64,000 nucleotides of DNA, taken from contig JAUHWG010000013.1 in NCBI GenBank assembly GCA_030424595.1, forward strand, positions 62,001 through 126,000, given 5' to 3'. Below the pieces are notes generated by a model that searched no databases, was not told where the DNA came from, and worked only from the letters and a program-made list of their open reading frames with translations. Source of the stretch: Polyangia bacterium (lineage in GTDB: Bacteria; Myxococcota_A; Polyangia; Nannocystales; Nannocystaceae). This document shows positions 40,743 to 50,101 of the stretch, piece after piece. How positions within the stretch are numbered: the stretch's first letter is position 1; each line of letters begins with the position of its first letter. A program made the translations under genes and the position numbers.

Positions 40743-41267
40743 TCAGGGCGGCGGGCAGGGCCCTGTCAGCACCTCGACCCCGACATCCGCCCGCTCTTCG
40801 ATCGCCGTCGCCGTCGCCTGGACGATGTCGTCGCCGTCCAGGCCAAAGCAGAGCCCCTGCTGGCCGGTCTCGGTCAGGGTGATCGCCTCGATCTGGTACT
40901 TGCCGGGATCGGGGACGTCGACCGACATCAGGTTTGCGGTCGACGCGTTGGGACAGGCGACGGTCTCGCCGATCCACGAGGCGTAGGGGTTGGACGGCAG
41001 GGTGCACGGCGCAGGCGGTGAGCCGACGCAGCCGACGCGGGTCGCTCGCATGAAGACATGGGTCGCGCCGATGGTCCCGCAGAGGTCGAGCAGGTCGACG
41101 TAGCCGGTGAAGCTGACGTGGGGATCCGGATTCTCGGGCGCCCCCCCGGTCGCGGTCCCCATCGTCATCTCCTCGACGCCGTCACAGGCAGCGCCGACGA
41201 CCCCCAGCGCCAGGGCGCAGGCCTGGACCCGGCGGAGGAGACCACGCGTATGGGCGGCGACGCGCAT
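40743..41267 (-). CDS. small hypothetical lipoprotein
   Basis: The chosen ATG at 41267 gives a 174-residue protein with RRVQACALALGVVGAAC as lipoprotein signal. The rest (HVSFTGYVDLLDLCGTIGATH, RVGCVGSPPAPCTLP, GKYQIEAITLTETGQQGLCF) has several Cys that could form disulfides and a beta-rich pattern. I do not recognise the family. The longer open frame upstream is Arg-rich. Confidence 0.62.
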   Translation of the reverse strand: MRVAAHTRGLLRRVQACALALGVVGAACDGVEEMTMGTATGGAPENPDPHVSFTGYVDLLDLCGTIGATHVFMRATRVGCVGSPPAPCTLPSNPYASWIGETVACPNASTANLMSVDVPDPGKYQIEAITLTETGQQGLCFGLDGDDIVQATATAIEERADVGVEVLTGPCPPP

Positions 41268-41459
41268 ACCCTCACTTTTCGCTGATCGTCGGACGCAGGG
41301 CAAGCGCCACCGCACGGACCGGGCCCCGTCAGAGCGAGGAGAGCGCCCACACCGGCCTCTCCGGCCCCTTCCGCGCGGATTCGCCTCCACCGCGAGGACC
41401 CCTGCGACCGTTTCCTCCGCGGGCCCGCGCCCGCTACCGTGAACCCAGGAGAACTTCGT

Positions 41460-42341
41460 ATGGACTTCCGCCTTTTCCCGTCGCTGAGCGCCGCGCTCCT
41501 CCTCGCCCTCGCCCCGATCGCTGGCTGTAGCGGAGACGACAGCAGCTCAGACTCCGCAACCGCCACTGCCTCCGCGACCGCCACCGCCACCGCGACCGCG
41601 ACCGCGACCGCCTCCGTCACCGCCACCGACTCCGACTCGGGCACCGAGAGCGGGACAAGCTCGACGTCGGGCACAGACGCGACCACCGGCAGCACGACCG
41701 CCGTCACCTCCGACTCGACCAGCACCGGCGACACTACCGGTAGCACGAGCGATACGACGGGTGAGTCCACCGGCGACACCACCGGCGACACCACCGACGA
41801 CACCACCGGCGACACCACCGGCGACACCACCGGCGTCGCGCCGATCCCCGTCCATGAGATCCCCGGCCTCGAGTCGATCACCTTCTGGGAGCGAAGCGGC
41901 GGCGATGCCCCGACCGCCTACACCTTCGAGGTCCTCGGCTCCGAGCTCACCGTCGCCCTCCCCGATCCGCTGACCGACCAGAGCCACGACATCAAGGGGG
42001 TCACGACTGAGTTCTACGACGTCTACTACTCCGACATCGACGGCGTCTTCGACCTCAACGGCTCCTACCTGACCATCGCCGGCTCCTTCGGCAAGACCCT
42101 CCCCTCCGGCGGCGGCCTCAACCTCGCCGAAATCTCGCTCCAGTACGCCAACGACAAGGTCGAGTACGGCTCCTACGTCGCCTCCTTCAACGCCCTCGGC
42201 GACAACGCGGTCCCCGACTCCGCGCCCCTGTCGATCGACGGCGACCTCCAGACCCACACGACCATGGGGAACAATTTCCTGGAGCCGAACATGCGCCTTC
42301 GCGTGACCCTGGGCTTTGAGTCGTCGTTGATGCCGCAGTGA
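41460..42341 (+). CDS. lipoprotein with Ala-Thr and TTGD repeat linkers
   Basis: Starts at ATG 41460 with AGGAGA about seven bases upstream; signal LLLALAPIAGC. The linker (about residues 25-130) is extremely repetitive: ATATAT, DSDSGTESGTSS, then GDTTGDTT repeats. The C-terminal 160 residues (ESITFWERSGGDAPTAYTF, DVYYSDIDGVFDLNGSYLTI, LNLAEISLQYANDKVEYGS) look like a beta-sandwich. 293 residues in all; function unknown, probably surface exposed. Confidence 0.72.
   Translation: MDFRLFPSLSAALLLALAPIAGCSGDDSSSDSATATASATATATATATATASVTATDSDSGTESGTSSTSGTDATTGSTTAVTSDSTSTGDTTGSTSDTTGESTGDTTGDTTDDTTGDTTGDTTGVAPIPVHEIPGLESITFWERSGGDAPTAYTFEVLGSELTVALPDPLTDQSHDIKGVTTEFYDVYYSDIDGVFDLNGSYLTIAGSFGKTLPSGGGLNLAEISLQYANDKVEYGSYVASFNALGDNAVPDSAPLSIDGDLQTHTTMGNNFLEPNMRLRVTLGFESSLMPQ
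41557..41627 (+). repeat. Ala-Thr codon repeat tract in lipoprotein gene
   Basis: Alternating GCC/GCG and ACC codons coding for the (AT)n linker, as in two other lipoproteins of the window. Confidence 0.85.
41772..41831 (+). repeat. 12-bp repeat GGCGACACCACC x 5
   Basis: Five copies (one with a single mismatch, GACGACACCACC) coding for GDTT repeats in the same lipoprotein. Confidence 0.92.
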
Positions 42342-42486
42342 GGTGTGGTGACGAGACCGCCGGCTGTACTCCGCCCATGGTGAGCGGATCGCAGCGCCAA
42401 TTCATCACGTATGACGGGCGATGAGAGTGCGCGGGACTTTTGCCGCGGGCTGCGAGACGAAGGGCGAGACGCTCACGAGCTCACAA

Positions 42487-43077
42487 TCACACCCAGACCC
42501 AACGCAAGAGGCTCCACCCTGCCCCGCTCCGACGCGCCCGCTTGAAGATCTCTTGCCACGCCCAGACCAACCAGCAAAAACCGTCGTAGTCGTAGATCCA
42601 CGGCCGGTCGAAGCGGGGATTCCGGGGCGGATCGCCGCCGAACGAGCAGGCTAACGCCGCCTCCGCTGGCGCGAGCGAGCACTCGAGGCCGAGGATATGC
42701 TCGATCAAGGCCGCGTCGTAGACGAGTTCGTCCGCGGCGACGACCACGGGGCTCTCCCCGCATAGACATCCGCTCGCCTCTCCGCTCTCCCCTGCCCCCC
42801 AGAAGAGGTGCGAGAGCCAGCGGTCGATCGCCCCGCGGTCGTCGGCGTCGACGTGGCCGCGGGCGACGCTCCAAGCGTGGTCTCCGGCGAGGTTGGCGTA
42901 CCACTTCTTGTTGTCGCCGAGGGGGCTCGGAACTTCGACGAGCCAGGCCTTGGCCGGGCCTTGGACCTCCATCGCCTCGTCGAGGGCGCCCCACTCGAGG
43001 AGGCGATCCACGGTCGGCACCCCGGGGCAGCGCTCCGGATCGAAGGCGAAGAAGTGCGCGGTGACCCCCACGACCAC
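42487..43077 (-). CDS. hypothetical protein (196 residues)
   Basis: Begins at a GTG with weak ribosome site: MVVGVTAHFFAFDPERCPG (M for the start codon). The sequence has balanced composition and motifs such as DRLLEWGALDEAMEVQ, DRPWIYDYDGFCWLVWAW and ends in GAGWSLLRWVWV. It lies 21 bases downstream of a P-loop gene in the same direction, so they share an operon. I do not recognise the family. Confidence 0.6.
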   Translation of the reverse strand: MVVGVTAHFFAFDPERCPGVPTVDRLLEWGALDEAMEVQGPAKAWLVEVPSPLGDNKKWYANLAGDHAWSVARGHVDADDRGAIDRWLSHLFWGAGESGEASGCLCGESPVVVAADELVYDAALIEHILGLECSLAPAEAALACSFGGDPPRNPRFDRPWIYDYDGFCWLVWAWQEIFKRARRSGAGWSLLRWVWV

Positions 43078-43098
43078 GACTATACGCTGAGCGGCAGC

Positions 43099-43620
43099 TC
43101 AAGCGTCGGACGGGTCGCCGGGGCCGAGGAAGAGCACATCACGACCGCGACGCTCGTCCGCGTCCAAGGGCTCCCAGAGATCGCTGGCGAGCTCAAAGAC
43201 CGCGCTCGGCACGACCATCGAGAAGGTCGCCCCCTGCTCGGCGTTGCGCCGCTCGACCCGACGTCGTCGCTCGTCGCGGGGCGCGTCGAGGACGTAGATC
43301 CGGAGCTCATGCCCCGAGTCGTCGACCCGCCGCAAGAAGTCCGTCCGGGCGCGCCGCTGGACGAGGCCGAGCTCGAGAACGACATCCGCCCCGGTGTCGA
43401 GGATCGCGCTGGCGACCGCCCAGATCTGGCGGGTGACGCGTTGGGTCCGCTCGACGTACCAGCCCATGACCCCGGTCTCCGGTCGTGCGTCGTCGCCGAA
43501 GAGGGTCGTCATCCAATCGTCGAGGTCGAAGGCGACAGCGCCGTGCTCATGGGCGAGCTGGGCGGCGAGGGTCGACTTTCCCGCGCCTACAGGGCCCAAG
43601 AGGAGGTGGATCCGAGGCAT
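43099..43620 (-). CDS. P-loop ATP-binding kinase-like protein (AAA_33/zeta-toxin-like)
   Basis: The 173-residue protein has a Walker A motif GPVGAGKSTLAAQ (residues 9-21), FDLDDWMTTLFGDD after it, VVLELGLVQRRARTDFL and a basic lid RDERRRRVERRN. This is the pattern of small kinases such as AAA_33/polynucleotide- or zeta-like enzymes. The true phospho-acceptor is unknown. It precedes the hypothetical gene at 43077 and follows the MpaB-type oxygenase, all on the minus strand. Confidence 0.8.
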   Translation of the reverse strand: MPRIHLLLGPVGAGKSTLAAQLAHEHGAVAFDLDDWMTTLFGDDARPETGVMGWYVERTQRVTRQIWAVASAILDTGADVVLELGLVQRRARTDFLRRVDDSGHELRIYVLDAPRDERRRRVERRNAEQGATFSMVVPSAVFELASDLWEPLDADERRGRDVLFLGPGDPSDA

Positions 43621-43739
43621 CGGCCGATCATGCTCGGCCAGCGGATCGAGTCAAGCACTCTCGGCGATGGAGCGGCGCCGACGGGGCTCACGAGGATCTG
43701 GCATCCCCCTCAGGGCAGCGGCGACGGACCTCCTCGCGA

Positions 43740-44984
43740 TCAAGCCCGGGTCTGCGCGGTCGAGCGCAGGCCCTGCGGGAGCGGGTACGTGGCCGGTCTG
43801 CCGCCGAGACCGGCCGTCGACGAGTGCTCCCAGTAGGCGGCGCTGAGACGCTGCGCCAGCCCGTCGAGCCGCGGCGAGAGGCGGCGAAGCCCGTGGACGC
43901 CGCGGACCATCGGCGAGGTCAGGGGGAGCACCCGATCCAGCGGCGTCGCGGCGAGCCCCAGCCCGTCGGCGATCTCGTCGCCGAGGAGGCGACGACACAG
44001 GGCGTGCATCACCGTGACCCGGAGCCCGGCGAGGCGACGCTCGAGGGGGGTCTTTGCCGCCGCACGCGGGATCTCGAAGAGCGCACGCGTGAGCTCGCGG
44101 GAGTCCTCGTCGGGCGCTCCACAGGTCACCCGGAGCAGCTCAACGTCTGCGGACGCGGCTGCGAACGAGCGCGGTAGGAGCTTTGGATCGACGCCGATGA
44201 TCACCCCCACATAGCGCCACAGATGGACATAGTCCTCGCTCTCCCGCTGACTGACCGGCATGCCCAGGACCCGAAGACCGTCGATGAAGACCGACGAGAA
44301 GAGGAGGATCGTCGCCAGCATGTCGTGCTGGTTTATCGGCAGGTCCCATCGCTCGAGGTCCCATCGCTCGTCGCGGAGGAGGAGTCGACGGACCTGGGCG
44401 TGCATCAGGCGGACGCGGAGGGTGATCGCCAGGCCTTCGCCGCCAGGCTTGAGGCCGTCCTCGGAGGTCACCGCGGTGACAAAGCGGCTGGTCTCCGCGA
44501 GGCGTCGGGGCGCCTGCTCGCGGAGCCGCCCGGAGAATACGAGGGGCTTGTTCCCCGCAGGAGCGACGTAGCCGCCGATGAGCGAGCGAAACGCCAGGAC
44601 CAGACCGCCGAGGGGACCGGCGCGGCGAAAGAGCGCCGAAGCCCTGGCGATCCGCCCGCGATCGACCCACGCGGGGACCGCAGACGTCTCCTCTACCAGC
44701 GCCCGCAGCGATGCAGGGATCGCCGAGCTGCGATCACCGGCGATCGCCCGGCCGATCAAGGCGTTGCGCTCGGCTCGATCGCGCGACGCGTCCCCCGCAT
44801 GAAGCTCCGCGATGACCGCATCAGCCGCCCCATCGCTCCCCTCGAGCGCGGCGACGAGGGCGTCGAAACGAGCGCCGAAGCGCGCCCGCGCCTCCTCTGC
44901 GTTGTGGACCCGAGGCGGGAGCGCGAGCGAGGTCTGCACGTGCATGGTGGAGTCATGCCGCGGATCCACGGGTTCGTCCATCAT
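43740..44984 (-). CDS. MpaB-family (DUF2236/rubber-oxygenase-like) oxygenase
   Basis: The 414-residue protein matches the ER-bound oxygenase/MpaB/rubber oxygenase catalytic domain: LRVRLMHAQVRRLLL (RxxHAxxR, with the likely heme-ligand His), ERWDLPINQHDMLATILLFS and SEDYVHLWRYVGVIIGVDP. Family members use heme b to cleave isoprenoid double bonds (Lcp) or an oxidative side-chain step. Two ATGs stand at 44984 and 44981; another Met 14 residues in (44945) is possible. No signal peptide is visible. Confidence 0.75.
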   Translation of the reverse strand: MMDEPVDPRHDSTMHVQTSLALPPRVHNAEEARARFGARFDALVAALEGSDGAADAVIAELHAGDASRDRAERNALIGRAIAGDRSSAIPASLRALVEETSAVPAWVDRGRIARASALFRRAGPLGGLVLAFRSLIGGYVAPAGNKPLVFSGRLREQAPRRLAETSRFVTAVTSEDGLKPGGEGLAITLRVRLMHAQVRRLLLRDERWDLERWDLPINQHDMLATILLFSSVFIDGLRVLGMPVSQRESEDYVHLWRYVGVIIGVDPKLLPRSFAAASADVELLRVTCGAPDEDSRELTRALFEIPRAAAKTPLERRLAGLRVTVMHALCRRLLGDEIADGLGLAATPLDRVLPLTSPMVRGVHGLRRLSPRLDGLAQRLSAAYWEHSSTAGLGGRPATYPLPQGLRSTAQTRA

Positions 44985-45065
44985 TCACCGCAGATCCGCG
45001 GTCTCCAGCGCAACCGCTGACCCTGGCACTCCATCTCAGACCTGCGCTACGCTCATCCCCCGCCG

Positions 45066-46469
45066 ATGGACTCCAGCCGTATCCAGCGTCACCTCGACGC
45101 GCTTGGGCTCGACCGTGAGAGTCCGCCGGACGCGGCGGCCTGGAGCGCGCTCTTGGAGCGCCTTGAGCGGGACCCGCTCAACCAAGAGCTCCATCGCCGC
45201 GAGCGCTACCTCGAGGCGGTCGTCGAGATGCAGACGCGGATCCTCTCCGCGCCGGGCGATCATCTTGGCGCCTACAATTCGGCCCTCGCCCCGCTCGGAG
45301 AGGCGTCCGGTGCGGCCCGGGTCTACCTCTTCGAGAATCACCGCCGCGACGAAGACGACGCGCTCCTCCTCTCCCAGCGCGCGGAATGGTGTGCGCCCGG
45401 GGTGCCGCCCGAGATCGACAACCCGGTCCTGCAAAACCTCGCGTACTCGGACTTTCTCCCCCGTTGGGCGGAGGTCCTCGGCGCCGGTGACCGGATCGAG
45501 CTCCTCGCCCACGAGTACGACAGCACCGAGGCGATCATCCTCGAACCCCAGGGGATCCTCTCGCTCCTCGTCCTGCCGCTGATGGTCGACGGTGTCTTCA
45601 CCGGCTTTATCGGCTTCGACAACTGCACCCGCGAGGCCCGCTGGAGCACCCTCGAGATCAACCTCCTCAGCGCCGCCGCCACCCAGATAGGCCTCCTCCT
45701 CGCGCAGCGTCGGGCTCAACGCAGCCTGGTCTCGGCGAACGAGCAGGTCGGCGCCGCCCGAGATCGGGCCCTCGAGGCGACGCAGGCCAAGAACATCTTC
45801 CTCGCCAAGATGAGCCACGAGCTCCGCACTCCGCTCAACGCGATCCTCGGCTACACCGAGCTCCTCCGCGAGTCGGAGAGGCCGGAGCAGGCCGAGCTCG
45901 ACGCCGACCTCGAGCGGATCCACAGCGCCGGCCGCCACCTCCTGGCGATCGTCGACGATCTCCTCGACGTCTCGCGGATCGAGGCGGAGCAGCTCATCCT
46001 CCGCCGCGAGACGATCGACCTCCCGGAGTTCCTGAGCGAGCTCGAAGACGAGGTCCGCCACCTCGCCAGCAACAACAGCAACACCTTCAAGACCGCGGTC
46101 CCGGCCGAGCTGGGCGCCCTCAGCAGCGACCGCACGCGCGTCCGTCAGGTGCTCCTCAACCTCCTCTCCAACGCCTTCAAGTACACGATGGAGGGCGAGG
46201 TGAGCCTCGCCGTGGTCGGCAGCGACGACGCTGTCCACTTCATGGTGCGCGACACGGGGATCGGCATCGCCCCGGACCAGCTCGAGCGGATCTTTGAGGC
46301 CTTCGCCCAGGTCGACGACTCGCCGACCCGCGCCTTCGAGGGCACCGGCCTAGGCCTCGCGATCTCGAGGCAGTTGACGCACCTCCTCGGCGGCAGCCTG
46401 ACCGTCAGCTCGACCCCAGGCGTCGGCTCGACCTTCACGTTCTCGCTGCCCCGAGCGAGCGCCGAGTAG
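45066..46469 (+). CDS. GAF-domain sensor histidine kinase
   Basis: The 467-residue protein has an N-terminal coiled region, a GAF domain (about 50-215, ARVYLFENHRRDEDD, LPLMVDGVFTGFIGFDN), and full kinase boxes: H251 in SHELRTPLNAI, N369 in LLNLLSNAFKYT, DTGIGI (396-401), GTGLG (426-430). No membrane segment; it probably senses a small ligand or redox signal in the cytoplasm. It is divergent from the MpaB gene and lacks an adjacent response regulator. Its catalytic part resembles that of the kinase at 8.4-9.6 kb. Confidence 0.92.
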   Translation: MDSSRIQRHLDALGLDRESPPDAAAWSALLERLERDPLNQELHRRERYLEAVVEMQTRILSAPGDHLGAYNSALAPLGEASGAARVYLFENHRRDEDDALLLSQRAEWCAPGVPPEIDNPVLQNLAYSDFLPRWAEVLGAGDRIELLAHEYDSTEAIILEPQGILSLLVLPLMVDGVFTGFIGFDNCTREARWSTLEINLLSAAATQIGLLLAQRRAQRSLVSANEQVGAARDRALEATQAKNIFLAKMSHELRTPLNAILGYTELLRESERPEQAELDADLERIHSAGRHLLAIVDDLLDVSRIEAEQLILRRETIDLPEFLSELEDEVRHLASNNSNTFKTAVPAELGALSSDRTRVRQVLLNLLSNAFKYTMEGEVSLAVVGSDDAVHFMVRDTGIGIAPDQLERIFEAFAQVDDSPTRAFEGTGLGLAISRQLTHLLGGSLTVSSTPGVGSTFTFSLPRASAE

Positions 46470-46850
46470 CGACCGGCGTCCGCCGGCGACGACCCTGGCT
46501 CCTCGCTCGAGACGGTGCCCCGACACCTGCGGGGACGCGCAGGCTCTCGCACCTCGGCCGCTCGCCTCCACCCACGGCTGTCTGGCCGCCCAGCGCGGTC
46601 CGAGGGCCCTCTGCGTGAGCTAGGTTGGGGGCGTCCAACAACGGCAGGATCGCTCGCCACCACGCGCGTTTCTCCGCCCTTCGCCGCAGCCTATGAACAC
46701 AGTGTCTCTTTGGACAGGTCGGCTGGACGGCTCAAGAAGGGCGAAGGGCGCGGGGTATGTGGACCCCTCACGGAGCGAGAGAAGGCTCGGTTTAAGTAGG
46801 AGTTTTAACCACTCGACATGACATGTCGGTTTCCCTAGGAGGGTCAACCC
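46470..46850. other. leader region with a palindrome before the next lipoprotein
   Basis: About 380 bases with no gene. Near the end (46814-46828) is the palindrome CGACAT-GAC-ATGTCG, partly extended by AACC/GGTT, just upstream of the AGGAGG site. Confidence 0.5.
46814..46828. promoter_or_regulatory. 15-bp inverted repeat, possible operator
   Basis: CGACATGACATGTCG with perfect 6-bp arms, 23 bases before the ATG of the following lipoprotein, in an AT-richer stretch. It could be a repressor site or a leader hairpin. Confidence 0.4.
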
Positions 46851-47690
46851 ATGAAGACCACCACTCTTCCCTTCGCCCTCCTCCTCACCCTCACCACCCT
46901 CACCACCCTCACCGCCTGCGACGCCGAGAACCTCGACGCGGTGAGCGAGCGGAGCCAGCCCACGCTTCACGACTACAAGAAGACGACAGTCTCCCACACC
47001 CTCGAGGGCGCCGGCGGCGACCTCCGATGGATCCAGTTTATCGGCAACGGCATCTCCGATGATCCCGCGTCGATGCAGTTTATCAACGTCGACGCCCCCG
47101 CCGCCTGCGACGGTGACAGCTGTACGATCAACGCCCCATCCGCCTGTCTCGAAGAGCACTTCGACCGCGATCTCGCCGACCAGCAGGCGGCGCTCGACGA
47201 CTTCGTCGCCGACTCTCAGGAGCGCTTCGGGATCAACATCGCCGACCCCAGCCACTACCTGATCCTGCCCTACACCGCCCGTGAAGACGTCGGGATCCGG
47301 GCGGTTGCGATGTCCGGGGTCAAGGCGCCGCGCGAGGGCTTTCGGGTCCACGACTGCGGCCTCCAGGCGGTCGGCATCGACGGCGTCTCGATCCCGTTGG
47401 TCCAGGGCTCCTACCTGATCGAGGCCTCCGCCAACAACGGCCACGACCTCCCGGTGGTCCTCGACTTCAGCCTTCGCGAGCCCATCATCCAGGCGGTCGG
47501 CCACGGTGGCACGCCGGTCTCGGTCGGCCGCTACAACATCCGCTCCGACATCTACGGCGACGGGCTCTCCGAATTTGTCGTCGCCAGCGAGTGTGACGGC
47601 GCGCTCGATCCGCTCTACGGCCTCTGCTCGGGCACCGTCCACCACAACATCCGTAACGCGATCACCTTCTCCGAGCGCGATGGCCTGTGA
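46851..47690 (+). CDS. hypothetical lipoprotein
   Basis: AGGAGG precedes the ATG. Signal: FALLLTLTTLTTLTAC. The 279-residue protein has VSHTLEGAGGDLRWIQFIG, paired Cys (DGDSCTINAPSACLEEHF; GLCSGTVHHNI) and beta strands, and no recognisable domain. It is expected at the outer membrane or periplasm. The thymine-rich Thr/Leu repeat TLTTLTTLT in its signal comes from a CTCACCACC repeat in the DNA. Confidence 0.65.
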   Translation: MKTTTLPFALLLTLTTLTTLTACDAENLDAVSERSQPTLHDYKKTTVSHTLEGAGGDLRWIQFIGNGISDDPASMQFINVDAPAACDGDSCTINAPSACLEEHFDRDLADQQAALDDFVADSQERFGINIADPSHYLILPYTAREDVGIRAVAMSGVKAPREGFRVHDCGLQAVGIDGVSIPLVQGSYLIEASANNGHDLPVVLDFSLREPIIQAVGHGGTPVSVGRYNIRSDIYGDGLSEFVVASECDGALDPLYGLCSGTVHHNIRNAITFSERDGL

Positions 47691-47699
47691 GGGGGGACC

Positions 47700-48101
47700 T
47701 CACCCAGAGGTCGCGCTGCCGCCCGAGAATTTCGCCCCCGCCATGAAGAACGCGGAGACGCAGGCCCAGCCAAAGGTCCACAGGAAGAGCGGCGCGAGGT
47801 AGTGAATGCGATCGGGAGAGGTGTAGACCTCGGGGATGAAGCCCATCACGAGACCATCTGCTACCAGGGCGAACGCGGCGATCACGAGCGTCGGCTCCAT
47901 CATCCGCCTGACCGGAAACCCGGTGACCATCGAGCCGAAGAGGACAGTGGGCGGCCCTCCCAAGGCTGCGGCGACATAGCCGACGATAAAGCCCGCGCCG
48001 TCGGTGAGGATGTAGTCCTCGGAGAGGCGTATGAGGACGACGCCCACGACCCAGATGATGAGCGTGGCGAGTAGAGTGCGGGAAACAGAGCGTGGGCGCA
48101 A
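47700..48101 (-). CDS. small membrane protein (DUF5367-like)
   Basis: Starts with TTG, preceded by AGGAGG at a spacing of six, so the start is firm. The 133-residue protein has four membrane helices: LLATLIIWVVGVVLIRL, FIVGYVAAALGGPPTVLF, PTLVIAAFALVADGLVMGF and YLAPLFLWTFGWACVSAFF. The layout resembles DUF5367. It is convergent with the lipoprotein gene. Function unknown. Confidence 0.72.
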   Translation of the reverse strand: MRPRSVSRTLLATLIIWVVGVVLIRLSEDYILTDGAGFIVGYVAAALGGPPTVLFGSMVTGFPVRRMMEPTLVIAAFALVADGLVMGFIPEVYTSPDRIHYLAPLFLWTFGWACVSAFFMAGAKFSGGSATSG

Positions 48102-48455
48102 TTGGACCTCCTCGTGGCCGACGCGTCGATCCTCGCGTCAGCAAGGCGAGTGTCCGACCGCGGCGAAGCTCTGTCACCTACCTGCGGAGGTAGGGGGGCG
48201 CATCGCCGCCGCGAGCTGAGCGTCTCAGACACAGCTCAAACCGACGTCCCTACGAAGCCGTGGACGATCAACAACATCCTCCTCCTGCCGATCGGCGAGG
48301 ACGAGAGGCCGCCCATGGACTGACCACGACAGCCACTCGGCCGTGCGAGCACGCTTCTGCCGCGGAGGGCAACTCGGAGTGGCCTCCGCGGAGCTTGATC
48401 GCACGTGGCTCGCCCTTGCCTCCCGGGCGCTGGCGGGCGAAGCTCGGCCGCGCCC
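48102..48455. other. gene-free stretch
   Basis: About 350 bases between the membrane-protein gene and the GST gene, probably the divergent promoter region. No gene or repeat is supported. Confidence 0.4.
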
Positions 48456-49148
48456 ATGATCGAACTCTTCATCGCCAACAAGAACTACTCGTCATGGTCG
48501 CTCCGCCCCTGGATCCTGCTCCGCGTCCTCGAGATCCCCTTCACCGAGCACCTCCTGCGCTTCGGCGATGAGGCCGCCTGGGAGGAGCTGCGCGCCCTCT
48601 CCCCGAGGGGGCTCGTGCCCGTGCTCCGCGACGGCGAGCTTGTCGTCTGGGACAGCTTGGCCATCACCGAGCGGATCGCCGAGGACGTCCCCCGAGTCTG
48701 GCCGGAGGACCCGATCGCCCGCGCCTGGGCACGCAGCGCGGCCGCGGAGATGCACTCCGGCTTTGCGGCCCTCCGCGAGGAGTGCGCGATGAGCTGCGGC
48801 GTCCGGGTCGCCCTCTACGAGCCCTCGCAGGCGCTGAGGCGGGATCTTCGGCGGGTCGGCGATCTGTGGAGCGAGGGCCTCGCGCGCTTTGGCGGGCCCT
48901 TCCTGGCCGGCCCGCGCTTCACCGCCGTCGACGCCTTCTTCGCCCCCGTAGCCTTCCGCGCCCAGACCTACGGGCTCTCCTGGGACGGACCGGCCGCCGA
49001 CTACCCGGCCCGCCTCCTCGCGCTACCGGCGATGCGCGAGTGGTACGCGGCGGGGCTGGCCGAGCCCTGGCGCGACCCTCTCCATGAGACCGATCAGGCG
49101 CGCCACGGCGAGTGCATCGAGGACCTGCGCAGCCCGGTCTCGGGCTGA
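48456..49148 (+). CDS. glutathione S-transferase family protein
   Basis: ATG 48456 gives 230 residues. The N-terminal thioredoxin-like domain begins IELFIANKNYSSWSLRPWIL, with the typical SWSLRPW motif, followed by LSPRGLVPVLRDGELVVWDS (cis-Pro VPVL). The all-helical C-terminal domain is LFAG..GPRFTAVDAFFAPVAFR-like. It is close to bacterial YfcF/maleylacetoacetate-type GSTs. Role is likely detoxification or a small-molecule isomerase step. Confidence 0.88.
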   Translation: MIELFIANKNYSSWSLRPWILLRVLEIPFTEHLLRFGDEAAWEELRALSPRGLVPVLRDGELVVWDSLAITERIAEDVPRVWPEDPIARAWARSAAAEMHSGFAALREECAMSCGVRVALYEPSQALRRDLRRVGDLWSEGLARFGGPFLAGPRFTAVDAFFAPVAFRAQTYGLSWDGPAADYPARLLALPAMREWYAAGLAEPWRDPLHETDQARHGECIEDLRSPVSG

Positions 49149-49203
49149 GGCGCGCCGCGAGAGCGCGCCGGAACTTCATCACAGCCTCCCAGCCGAGCTG
49201 CTG

Positions 49204-49803
49204 CTAGCCCTCCGCTCGCTCCGATGTGAACGCGCGGAGCGTGACCGAGATCCGGCGCCCGCGATCCTTCGCCCTGTGCGGCACCTCGTGGGTCCAGTCC
49301 AGGTTCGTCGCGTACGGGATCACGTAGACGGATCCGTGCTCCGCCGCGAAGTCGCGAAAGCCTGAGCCGCGGTAGGGTCGCATTCGCAGGATCCGAGCGC
49401 CGCCGAGCGAGATCGTCACGATCGGGGCCCCCTCGACCATCCCCTTGGTCGAGTCGCGGTGTTTGCCGATGTAATGGCGACGCTCAGGGTCATACCAATT
49501 GAAGAGGAGCCCGTTGAGCCGAGGATCGAGCTCTCCTCGCGCCCACGCGAGGAAGGGCCGCATCCGCGGGCTCAGGGGGAGGGCCCGGTTGACCCGGCCG
49601 GTATAGCGATAGTCGGCGCCGTAGGCCTGTTGCCAGCGCGGGGTCTCGACGAGCCGGCCGTGCATCTTGATCACGTGATAGTCGGGCGGATGCTCGTCCC
49701 ACAGCGCCGCCATGCCCTCGTCGTCGGGCACGATCGACGGCGGCAGCGCGCCGCGCAGGAGCACGCGCTCGGCGTCCAAGGAGATCCTCTGAAAGTCTGC
49801 CAA
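49204..49803 (-). CDS. AlkB-like 2-oxoglutarate/Fe(II) dioxygenase
   Basis: TTG start at 49803 (199 residues). The metal triad HxD is in IGKHRDSTKG and the distal His in DWTHEVPHR, followed by R for 2-oxoglutarate (RRISVTLRAF). NWYDPERRHYIGKH is the family signature. It is similar to AlkB/ALKBH-type demethylases, acting on alkylated nucleic acids. The ribosome site is weak. It is convergent with the GST gene. Confidence 0.85.
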   Translation of the reverse strand: MADFQRISLDAERVLLRGALPPSIVPDDEGMAALWDEHPPDYHVIKMHGRLVETPRWQQAYGADYRYTGRVNRALPLSPRMRPFLAWARGELDPRLNGLLFNWYDPERRHYIGKHRDSTKGMVEGAPIVTISLGGARILRMRPYRGSGFRDFAAEHGSVYVIPYATNLDWTHEVPHRAKDRGRRISVTLRAFTSERAEG

Positions 49804-50101
49804 GACCTGCGCTCTCTCGGCCGCGAACCTAGCAGACGAGCGCCGGCTGGAGAAGGTCTGGGAGCGCTCCTGAGCGCCTCTTCGCGCGCCTGTGCCGAGG
49901 GCGATGGAGCGCCGCGCACCGGCCCGCGGTACGGAGGCTCAAGCTCGGCGAACTCTCCGCTCAGCGACGAATCTACGCGACGAAGAGCATCACGGGGCAT
50001 GAACGAGCCTCGACCAGGAGACCCAGCCATGCCAGCATCAGAGCCGCTCGGCATCTCGACGCCGGGTCGGTGGTGGGCTGGTTCGGGATGAGGTTGGGGG
50101 A

